Assembly (NCBI GenBank): GCA_947442115.1
Contig: CANEVK010000203.1
Span: 1-5,403 of the forward strand
Length of the DNA stretch: 5,403 bases
Direction: 5' to 3'
DNA from: Bacteriovoracaceae bacterium
GTDB lineage: Bacteria; Bdellovibrionota; Bacteriovoracia; Bacteriovoracales; Bacteriovoracaceae
Positions 1 to 5,403 of the stretch are shown here, in pieces (position 1 is the first letter of the stretch; every line of letters begins with the position of its first letter). Under the pieces are notes generated by a model. That model worked only from the letters and a program-made list of their open reading frames with translations, was not told the DNA's origin and did not search any database. Both the position numbers and the translations under genes were made by a program.

Positions 1-1
1 G

Positions 2-613
2 AGAACTGATGCAGGTGTGCATGCATTAGGGCAGATTGCTAAAGTTGGACTCGAATTATCAATAGATCCAAAAAACTTAGTGAAGGCCCTTAATGTTCAT
101 TTACCCGATGACATACGGGTTTTGGACGCAGAATTATCCACCTATGAATTTTTCCCTACGGTCCATGCCCATTCAAAAGAGTACCAATATCGTTTCACTT
201 GCCAGAGAGGCTTTAGTGCCTTTCAAAATGATTTAATTGTTAATCATCCCTTCGACTTGGATCTTAGTCTCATGCAAAAGGCCTGTCAGATTCTGGTGGG
301 GGAGCATGATTTTTGTAATTACTTCTGTGAAGGCACTGAAGTTTCAAGCACTGTGAGGAAAATTTTTGAAGCTGAAATTCTTGAAGTTTCTCAGGGAGAA
401 TGGGCCATGCTGCCCTCTCATTATGTTTTCAGAGTGGTGGGAAATGGGTTTTTAAAACAAATGGTAAGACTCCTGATGGGAGCTTTATGGAATGTGGGGC
501 GTGGCAAAATAACCTTAGAAGACTTTTCCAAATCCCTAACTTCGAACCCTGTGAGGCGCCTAGGACCAGTTGCTCCACCTCAAGGTCTTTATATGGTTCG
601 CGTCAACTACTGA
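2..613 (+). CDS. truA: tRNA pseudouridine synthase A (TruA), 5'-truncated by the window edge
   Basis: TruA isomerises uridine to pseudouridine at positions 38-40 of the tRNA anticodon stem-loop in the cytoplasm. The reading frame is open from base 2 and begins RTDAGVHA, the TruA catalytic motif; its Asp (codon 8-10) is the family nucleophile, equivalent to Asp60 of E. coli TruA. Other family hallmarks follow in the 203-residue fragment: SKEYQYRF (about 58-65, with the conserved active-site Tyr), GEHDFCNYFC (about 100-109), GNGFLKQMVR (about 147-156) and the C-terminal APPQGLYMV. By comparison with E. coli, about 57 N-terminal residues lie upstream of the window. The GTG at 17 lies inside the catalytic motif and cannot be the start. 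The gene ends with TGA at 611-613, 81 bp before tig. The frame is intact and all visible key residues are present, so it should be functional. Confidence 0.96.
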   Translation, partial: RTDAGVHALGQIAKVGLELSIDPKNLVKALNVHLPDDIRVLDAELSTYEFFPTVHAHSKEYQYRFTCQRGFSAFQNDLIVNHPFDLDLSLMQKACQILVGEHDFCNYFCEGTEVSSTVRKIFEAEILEVSQGEWAMLPSHYVFRVVGNGFLKQMVRLLMGALWNVGRGKITLEDFSKSLTSNPVRRLGPVAPPQGLYMVRVNY

Positions 614-630
614 TTTCCCTCTCAATAAAT

Positions 631-662
631 TGACTTTTTTTCCCTTTATGTTAAAAAAGTCA
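631..662. repeat. Perfect 10-bp inverted repeat between truA and tig; possible weak terminator or operator
   Basis: TGACTTTTTT (631-640) and AAAAAAGTCA (653-662) are exact reverse complements separated by a 12-base loop. The hairpin would have only two G-C pairs. It is followed on the + strand by a T-rich but interrupted stretch (664-680), so it could be a weak terminator for truA. A -35-like TTGACT (630-635) overlaps the left arm. No good -10 lies 16-18 bp downstream (the best is TTAAAA at 651-656, spacing 15), so I cannot place the tig promoter. The repeat itself is certain; its role is inferred. Confidence 0.4.
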
Positions 663-694
663 CTCTAAATTTTTCATTTTAAAAGCGAGAATTT

Positions 695-1978
695 ATGTCT
701 TACACGATTCAAGATGTTAACGGATGCACAAAGAAATTTATTTTTAATTTTGATAAAGTGGATCTTTCAAAAGAAATCAAAGAAGCCGTTTTGGCCAAGC
801 AACAAAATTCAAATCTTAAAGGATTTCGTAAAGGAAAAGCCCCAATTGAGATGGTGCAAAAACTTTTTGGACCTCAAATTGAAAATGATGCTCTTTATCG
901 TTTCATTTCAAATGAATATTTTGAAGCTGTGAAAAAAGAAAACATTCGTGCTGTTGGTTATCCTCAATTTGGAAACACAAAGTATGAAGCCGGTAAGAAT
1001 GTGGCATTTGAAGCGACTGTAGAAGTCATTCCAGATTTTGAACTTAAAGATTATAAGTCTTATACATTCAAAAAAGATGCTGAGACTGTAACGGATGAAG
1101 ATTTTGAAACATTAAAGAAAAATTATCTTTCTCCAAAAGCAGAAGTTGCTGAAGTTAAAGATGCTAATCATAAGTTAGCAAAAGGTGATTTTGCTGTTTT
1201 TAATTTTGAAGGTGAAAAAGCTGATGGCTCTAAACCTGAGAATATGAAAGCTCAAGATTATATGCTTGAAATTGGTTCTGGTCAGTTTATTCCAGGATTT
1301 GAAGATGGCATGATTGGGCTTAAGAAAGGCGATAAAAAAGATATTAAGGTTAATTTTCCTGCCGATTATCATGAAGCTGAATTGCAAAATGCTCCTGTCA
1401 CTTTTCATGTTGAACTTTTAGAAATTAAGCAAAAAAACTTTCCTGAATTTTCAGATGAATTAGCAAAGCAATTTGGTTTTGAATCAGTAGCTGACTTTGC
1501 AGCTAAAAACAAAGAGAGAATGGCGACTCAGAAAAAACGTGAAGTTCAAACGAAGCTTCAACAGCAAATTCTTGAGAAACTGATTGAGGAAAATAAGTTT
1601 GAAGTTCCAAATGCTTTGATCGAAGATCAAAAAGAAAGCGTTAAACAAGAACTTTCAAAGACTCTTAAACAGCAAGGATTTAATGACCAAATGATTGGTC
1701 TTTATTTTGAACGCTGGAATGATGATGTGACTAATAAGGCGAGCTTTCAAGTTCGTTCTGGCCTCATCCTTGATAAACTTGCACGAAAATACAATATTGA
1801 AGCAACTGAAGCTGATCTTGATGTGAAAATTGATGAAATGGTTTCTCAGTCTGGCATGAAAAAAGATGAAATCGCTAAGTTCTATAAATCAAATGAGAAT
1901 ATTAAGCGCAATCTTATGTATGCTATTCGTGAAGAGAAAACGTTTTCAGCTTTAGTTAAGGAAATGAAAGTTTCTTAA
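695..1978 (+). CDS. tig: Trigger factor, ribosome-associated chaperone and peptidyl-prolyl isomerase
   Basis: Trigger factor docks on ribosomal protein L23 at the exit tunnel and shields nascent chains; its FKBP-type domain isomerises prolyl bonds. The 427-residue length matches the family (432 in E. coli). The N-terminal ribosome-binding domain (about 1-115) carries the signature GFRKGKAP at residues 43-50, the same numbering as in E. coli, which strongly supports the ATG at 695. The FKBP-like domain spans about 163-245, with FIPGFEDGMIGLKKG at 198-212 and a VTFHVELLEIK end. The rest (about 250-427) is the charged, mainly helical C-terminal substrate-cradling domain. The ribosome-binding site is poor to moderate (GCGAGA, 685-690). 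Codon choice is strongly biased to GCT, GAA, AAA and GAT, as expected of a highly expressed gene. clpP does not follow, although it often does in other bacteria. Its last 23 bp overlap the convergent gene. Confidence 0.98.
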   Translation: MSYTIQDVNGCTKKFIFNFDKVDLSKEIKEAVLAKQQNSNLKGFRKGKAPIEMVQKLFGPQIENDALYRFISNEYFEAVKKENIRAVGYPQFGNTKYEAGKNVAFEATVEVIPDFELKDYKSYTFKKDAETVTDEDFETLKKNYLSPKAEVAEVKDANHKLAKGDFAVFNFEGEKADGSKPENMKAQDYMLEIGSGQFIPGFEDGMIGLKKGDKKDIKVNFPADYHEAELQNAPVTFHVELLEIKQKNFPEFSDELAKQFGFESVADFAAKNKERMATQKKREVQTKLQQQILEKLIEENKFEVPNALIEDQKESVKQELSKTLKQQGFNDQMIGLYFERWNDDVTNKASFQVRSGLILDKLARKYNIEATEADLDVKIDEMVSQSGMKKDEIAKFYKSNENIKRNLMYAIREEKTFSALVKEMKVS

Positions 1979-3083
1979 TCCTTTTTTTTCTAGTGCTCCT
2001 CTTTTTAGGGGAGCACTTTTCCCACCACACTCCGTGACTCAGAACTTGTTTGCAAACTCCATCTTTAAAATAAATTTCAATCATATTCCCTGAATTAATC
2101 TTTCTCAAAAATCTTCCTTCCGGAATAAAGTCATATGACGCGAGCTTTATATTTTCCTTTGCCGATGAGTTGAGCGTTTGACTCATGAGAATAAGACAAA
2201 CGTAGATCATCCTTTTATGTGCTCGGTAGGCAAAAAAACAGGCAAGAATTAAGCCAAAATTAATCTCTAGTAGTGGAAAGGAACTTGTGAGTTTGCTGGC
2301 CAGTTGTACACAGAACTGAAGCGTTCTCATTAACATCATACCTGTTTCAAATGACCAATCACCCATGGGGAGTGCAAGGATGCATAGTAGAGGAAAAGCA
2401 AGATTGAGGAGAAAATTAAGAATTGGTGAAATGAGAAGAAGCAAAGGAGAGATGGGATCAGTAATAAAATAGAAGATAAGCATTTGAGCAAAGAAAAAAT
2501 AGATATTGATGGGTTTCTTTTTCAAGATAAGGAAACTTAGAAAAAGGTAACTGAAAAAGAAACTGAAGGGTGATTGATCTAAAGGCCCAGTAAAAATATC
2601 CACAAGCATTGCGATAATAAGACCAGTTTTCATTCCAAAAAAATGCTGACCTATTTTCATTGTGAGAACTCTTTTGAGGGCCCACTGTCCGGGAAGAAAA
2701 TGAAAAGCTAGGGCGAGCAAACTCAATAGTACAAGCTGAAAATTTCGAAAGGGTATGAGAAATGTTAGGGGGACAATAATGGCAGATAAGTGAAAACCTG
2801 AGGGGCTGAAAACATGATTAAGACCTAAGTTTTTGTAATCTTCCTTTATCCATTTTGAGACTGGGCCAGATCTTCCTGTGAGAAAGGATTCCCAGAGTTC
2901 TAAAATCTCAAGATCTTTTTGATTGAGGCTCCTCTTTTTTGCTTCAAATGTGGGTATTTTAATTATTTTATGGGCCCTGTAGTACTGCTCCAGCCGTAAT
3001 TGTGAGTCACAGGTCAAAAGACTCATAAAGAAGAAAAAGAGACCAAAGATCAGGGTGGTGGAGTTGATGGGCATGGGTCCCAA
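1956..3083 (-). CDS. Minimal ComEC/Rec2-like competence-domain membrane protein
   Basis: Full ComEC forms the inner-membrane channel for DNA uptake. This 375-residue protein resembles only its central competence domain. An N-terminal hydrophobic segment (about 10-25) precedes a soluble stretch, then the family-like block GRSGPVSKWIKEDYKNLG (70-87) and LNHVFSPSGFHLS (88-100), comparable to the ComEC consensus GLxHLLAxSGLHV. PGQWALKRVLTM (131-142) recalls the conserved 'A..RA..M' helix. Hydrophobic helices lie at about 101-130, 150-166, 171-187, 192-208, 211-238 and 272-300. A full N-terminal OB-fold domain and the C-terminal metallo-beta-lactamase-like domain are missing. The tail (about 308-375) has two Cys (344, 357) and ends in a Lys/Arg-rich run. 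The start is uncertain: TTG at 3083, or ATG at 3074 (372 residues), which has a weak GGGA upstream and is the one I prefer. Family assignment rests on pattern recognition; whether it transports DNA is unknown. The TAA stop at 1956-1958 lies inside tig. Confidence 0.75.
   Translation of the reverse strand: MGPMPINSTTLIFGLFFFFMSLLTCDSQLRLEQYYRAHKIIKIPTFEAKKRSLNQKDLEILELWESFLTGRSGPVSKWIKEDYKNLGLNHVFSPSGFHLSAIIVPLTFLIPFRNFQLVLLSLLALAFHFLPGQWALKRVLTMKIGQHFFGMKTGLIIAMLVDIFTGPLDQSPFSFFFSYLFLSFLILKKKPINIYFFFAQMLIFYFITDPISPLLLLISPILNFLLNLAFPLLCILALPMGDWSFETGMMLMRTLQFCVQLASKLTSSFPLLEINFGLILACFFAYRAHKRMIYVCLILMSQTLNSSAKENIKLASYDFIPEGRFLRKINSGNMIEIYFKDGVCKQVLSHGVWWEKCSPKKRSTRKKRIKKLSFP
1992..2020 (+). 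terminator. Intrinsic terminator of tig
   Basis: AGTGCTCC (1992-1999) pairs perfectly with GGAGCACT (2010-2017). The stem is extended inward by a T-G wobble (2000/2009) and a C-G pair (2001/2008), leaving a 6-base TTTTTA loop. The right arm runs into TTTT at 2017-2020, and the hairpin starts 13 bp after the tig stop. On the minus strand the stem is followed by A-rich sequence, not T, so it should act for tig rather than for the convergent gene. It lies inside the last codons of that convergent gene. Confidence 0.8.
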
Positions 3084-3199
3084 GATGCAATTGTTAAGGT
3101 AGAGATTAAACTTATTAAGTCTATGATTTAATTAAAGAGATGAGGCGTCGCAAAAGGATAATTGCTTGCTCAATCTTAGAAAAAAAGATAACTAGGGCC
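3084..3199. promoter_or_regulatory. Divergent intergenic region between the ComEC-like gene and nadC
   Basis: This very AT-rich spacer must hold the promoters for both divergent genes. On the + strand TATGAT (3122-3127) is a good -10 candidate, but no convincing -35 lies 16-18 bp upstream. Transcription from it would begin near 3134, which suits the nadC start at 3200 better than an ATG at 3140. A palindrome TTTAATTAAA (3127-3136) abuts the -10, and CTTATTAAG (3111-3119) is a near-palindrome; in such AT-rich DNA both may be chance. I do not recognise an operator of a known NAD regulator here. Confidence 0.25.
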
Positions 3200-4051
3200 A
3201 TGGAAGATTTTATCTTAACGACATTGGCGCCTCAGGTAAAAACTTGGTTAGATGAAGATGATCTAACCCGAAACTTTTATTATCAAAAATCTCTCAGTTC
3301 TGAAAAAATAAAACTCTATTTGAAAATAAAGAGTCCATTAATTCTTGCTGGCAGTGATTACTTTGTGGCGGTATTTGCGGCCTTAGGTTGTGATCCGCGC
3401 GTTTTTGATTTCATTCGAGGCTGGGATGGTAAATCTTTTGGTGCTACTGAAGTCATAGAAATTCCAGAAGCAGTGCCATTTAGTATCGCTCTGAATGCTG
3501 AAAGGCTCGCACTCAATTTACTTCAGCACGCAAGTTCAATTGCAACTTGGACTCATCAGCATGTTGAGTTGGCAAAAAAGAAAAATATAAAGCTCCTCGA
3601 CACAAGAAAAACAACCCCAGGTTTAAGAAGTCTTGAAAAATATGCTGTTAGGGTTGGTGGTGGTTTTAACCATCGTTTAGGCCAAACTGATACTTGGATG
3701 ATTAAAGATAATCATAAGTCTTGCTTAGGTGGTCTTTCCGGTGCTTTTGATTTTTTTCAAAAGCAAGGAGCGCTTTATAACAACACTGTTGTGGAAATTC
3801 ATGATTTGGCCGAATTAGAGGAAGCTCAGAAATTAGGTTTGAGATTTTTCATGTTGGACAATTTTAATCCCGATAACATTCTTAAAGCGATCAAGTTAAA
3901 AAGAGACCAGGATCATTTTGAAGTTTCTGGTGGAGTTAAGCTGGCCAATCTTTCAGATTATCTGATTGATGGTATTGATGCCATCAGTATGGGATCACTC
4001 ATCTATTCCGCTCCTCGAGTGGATATTTCTTTAAAGTTTAAAACTGTATGA
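3200..4051 (+). CDS. nadC: Nicotinate-nucleotide pyrophosphorylase, carboxylating (quinolinate phosphoribosyltransferase)
   Basis: NadC converts quinolinate and PRPP to nicotinate mononucleotide, CO2 and pyrophosphate, the step where de novo synthesis joins the common NAD pathway. With the start at 3200 it has 283 residues, the usual family size. The N-terminal alpha/beta sandwich is followed by the barrel, with ligand residues in order: E101-R102, D134-T-R136-K137 (DTRKTTPGLR), H158-R159 (GGGFNHRLG), K169 (MIKDNH), E199 (VVEIHD) and D220 (FMLDNF). From memory these match R105, R139/K140, H161/R162, K172, E201 and D222 of the M. tuberculosis enzyme, an almost constant offset of 2-3. The frame is open further upstream to an ATG at 3140, which would add a basic 20-residue leader; MEDFILTTLAPQV at 3200 looks like the family's normal beginning, though its ribosome-binding site (AGG, spacing 3) is weak. 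The stop overlaps the nadB start. Confidence 0.95.
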   Translation: MEDFILTTLAPQVKTWLDEDDLTRNFYYQKSLSSEKIKLYLKIKSPLILAGSDYFVAVFAALGCDPRVFDFIRGWDGKSFGATEVIEIPEAVPFSIALNAERLALNLLQHASSIATWTHQHVELAKKKNIKLLDTRKTTPGLRSLEKYAVRVGGGFNHRLGQTDTWMIKDNHKSCLGGLSGAFDFFQKQGALYNNTVVEIHDLAELEEAQKLGLRFFMLDNFNPDNILKAIKLKRDQDHFEVSGGVKLANLSDYLIDGIDAISMGSLIYSAPRVDISLKFKTV

Positions 4052-5403
4052 AAGACTTTAATACAGATGTTCTAATTATCGGAACGGGCATTGCCGGATT
4101 AGCTTCGGCCATCAAGTTGGCCGAAAAAAAAATAAACGTTACCATTGTGACTCGTGAAAAAAAACCTGAGATGACCAATACTTTTTGGGCCCAAGGGGGG
4201 ATCATTTACAGTCCTAAAGATTTAAATGATCAAGAAGACTTGATGAAAGATATTATCAAGGCTTCGGCCTATACTTCGAGCCCAGAGGCTGCTAAAGTTT
4301 TATGTTCACGATCTGCAGATATTATTGAAGAAATTCTTATTCATAAATCTCACACTGAGTTTGCTAAAGATGCAGAAGGGGAACTTCTTTTTACGAAAGA
4401 AGCTGCTCATTCAAGAGACCGTATCATTTATCAAGGGGACATGACAGGTAAGGCGATCCAAATCTCGCTTTTGAATTATCTCCATGATGAAGCGCGCTTT
4501 CCTCATGTTAAATTTTTAACATCTCATACGGCGATTGATCTTATTACTCCGAACCACCATGGAGTTGCAATTACTCAGAGGTATGAGGAGAATCAAGTTC
4601 TAGGGGCTTATTTCCTAGACCAAGAAAAAAATAGTGTCAGAAAAATTTTGGCCAAAACAACGATTCTTGCCACGGGAGGAATTGGAGCTTTATATCTCCA
4701 TCACTCTAATGCCGAAGGAGCAAGAGGTGATGGCCATGCTATGGCCCATCGAGCGGGTGCCTACGTGACGAACATGGAATTTATCCAGTTCCACCCCACG
4801 ACATTTTATAATAGATCCTCTCATCGACGTTTTCTTATTTCAGAGGCCCTTAGGGGTGAGGGCGGAAAATTAATTAATGCTCGTGGAGAGGCCTTTATGG
4901 CCAAATATCATGAGGATGGTGAGCTAGCTCCCAGAGATATTGTATCAAGAGCGATTCTTGAGGAAATGATCAAAGAAAAAGAGGACTGCGTTTATCTTGA
5001 TATTACCAATAAAGATGAAAACTATTTAAAGAATAGATTCCCAACTATTTTTGCTCATTGCTTAGAAAACAAAGTTAACATGGCCAAAGAGCCTATTCCT
5101 GTGGTGCCGGCCGCTCATTATACTTGTGGTGGCGTAAAAACGGATCTTAAAGGAAGAACAAATCTCAAGAGATTGTATGCTGTGGGCGAGGTGGCCTGTA
5201 CAGGTCTTCATGGTGCTAATCGCCTGGCCTCAACTTCTCTTCTAGAAGGTCTTACTTTTGGTTATATTGCGGCGGAAGATATCTTAACTCAAATCAATCA
5301 ATTCCAAGACTATGATCTCAATCTTATCAAAGACTGGACTCCAGGAAGGGATGAGGTTGATCTGGCCCTCATCGCTCAGGATCAGATGACTTTGAAACAA
5401 ACC
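4048..5403 (+). CDS. nadB: L-aspartate oxidase, FAD-dependent (3'-truncated by the window edge)
   Basis: NadB oxidises L-aspartate to iminoaspartate, passing electrons to oxygen or fumarate, the first step of de novo NAD synthesis. The frame is open for 452 codons with no stop; full-length enzymes have about 530 residues, so about 80 C-terminal residues lie beyond the window. Visible features: Rossmann FAD motif VLIIGTGIAGLASA (8-21), TFWAQGG, Glu118 in KEAAHSRDRI (E. coli Glu121), His249 in EFIQFHPT (His244), Arg296 in ELAPRDIVSRA (Arg290), His357 in PAAHYTCGG (His351) and Arg392 in GLHGANRLAS (Arg386). The offset to E. coli is steady at +5/+6 for the last four. All catalytic residues are present. 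The ATG at 4048 overlaps the nadC stop as ATGA and has no ribosome-binding site of its own, implying translational coupling. Glu118 and the nadC partner favour NadB over the related succinate dehydrogenase or fumarate reductase flavoproteins. Confidence 0.97.
   Translation, partial: MKDFNTDVLIIGTGIAGLASAIKLAEKKINVTIVTREKKPEMTNTFWAQGGIIYSPKDLNDQEDLMKDIIKASAYTSSPEAAKVLCSRSADIIEEILIHKSHTEFAKDAEGELLFTKEAAHSRDRIIYQGDMTGKAIQISLLNYLHDEARFPHVKFLTSHTAIDLITPNHHGVAITQRYEENQVLGAYFLDQEKNSVRKILAKTTILATGGIGALYLHHSNAEGARGDGHAMAHRAGAYVTNMEFIQFHPTTFYNRSSHRRFLISEALRGEGGKLINARGEAFMAKYHEDGELAPRDIVSRAILEEMIKEKEDCVYLDITNKDENYLKNRFPTIFAHCLENKVNMAKEPIPVVPAAHYTCGGVKTDLKGRTNLKRLYAVGEVACTGLHGANRLASTSLLEGLTFGYIAAEDILTQINQFQDYDLNLIKDWTPGRDEVDLALIAQDQMTLKQT

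Noticed and set aside
400..633. 77-codon open frame in another phase within truA
   Set aside because: It overlaps the conserved C-terminal TruA coding sequence out of frame, and has no ribosome-binding site or family resemblance.
714..932. 72-codon open frame in another phase within tig
   Set aside because: It lies over the trigger factor ribosome-binding domain, whose signature motif is in the main frame.
1175..1408. 77-codon open frame on the minus strand within tig
   Set aside because: It is antisense to the trigger factor FKBP domain, has no recognisable motif, and its Phe/Ile/Lys-rich make-up is what the reverse complement of this AT-rich coding sequence would give.
2458..2685. 75-codon open frame on the minus strand in another phase of the ComEC-like gene
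   Set aside because: It is a shadow of the longer membrane protein frame on the same strand; the conserved-looking motifs are in the main frame.
3008..3040. Lipobox-like MSLLTC in the N-terminus of the ComEC-like protein
   Set aside because: The residue before the Cys is Thr rather than Gly, Ala or Ser, and the protein is polytopic, so a first membrane helix is more likely than a lipoprotein signal.
3084..3139. NAD-responsive operator or riboswitch upstream of nadC
   Set aside because: Only short AT-rich palindromes are visible and the space is too small for a structured riboswitch; nothing matches a site I recognise.
4048..5403. Succinate dehydrogenase or fumarate reductase flavoprotein subunit
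   Set aside because: The frame has the NadB-type Glu118 region and the GLHGANRLAS and PAAHYTCGG motifs, lies next to nadC, and has no adjacent iron-sulfur or membrane anchor subunits.

Overview
The window is an AT-rich stretch (roughly 38-40% G+C by eye) of a bacterial chromosome, densely packed with housekeeping genes. No tRNA, rRNA, CRISPR array, insertion sequence, phage gene or integration scar was seen. The low G+C, the A/T-rich codon choice and the diverged ComEC-type protein would fit a predatory Bdellovibrionota lineage such as Bacteriovorax or Peredibacter. That placement is a weak inference; the sequence itself only shows a free-living type of bacterium with de novo NAD synthesis.

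Layout, left to right. (1) The 3' part of truA (tRNA pseudouridine synthase A) enters at the left edge, cut just before its catalytic aspartate motif. (2) An 81-bp gap holds a perfect 10-bp inverted repeat, and then comes a complete tig (trigger factor). tig ends in a strong-looking hairpin terminator. (3) On the opposite strand, converging on tig and overlapping its last 23 bp, is a 372-375 aa polytopic membrane protein. It resembles only the central 'competence' channel domain of ComEC/Rec2; the terminal metallo-beta-lactamase-like domain is absent. (4) A short divergent intergenic region follows. (5) nadC (quinolinate phosphoribosyltransferase) and nadB (L-aspartate oxidase) overlap by 4 bp (ATGA). 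nadB runs off the right edge with 452 codons present and no stop.

How the genes work together. nadB and nadC are two of the three steps of the aspartate route to NAD: NadB makes iminoaspartate, NadA (not in the window) condenses it with dihydroxyacetone phosphate to quinolinate, and NadC converts quinolinate to nicotinate mononucleotide. Their overlapping stop/start implies one transcript with coupled translation. truA and tig act in tRNA modification and nascent-chain folding, and the window gives no sign of a functional link between them. The ComEC-like gene stands alone and convergent, so its neighbours say little about its role.

I found no convincing new multi-gene system here. The points most worth a second look are the stripped-down ComEC-like protein, its basic C-terminal tail encoded through the antisense of the tig terminator, and a marked excess of the tetranucleotide GGCC.
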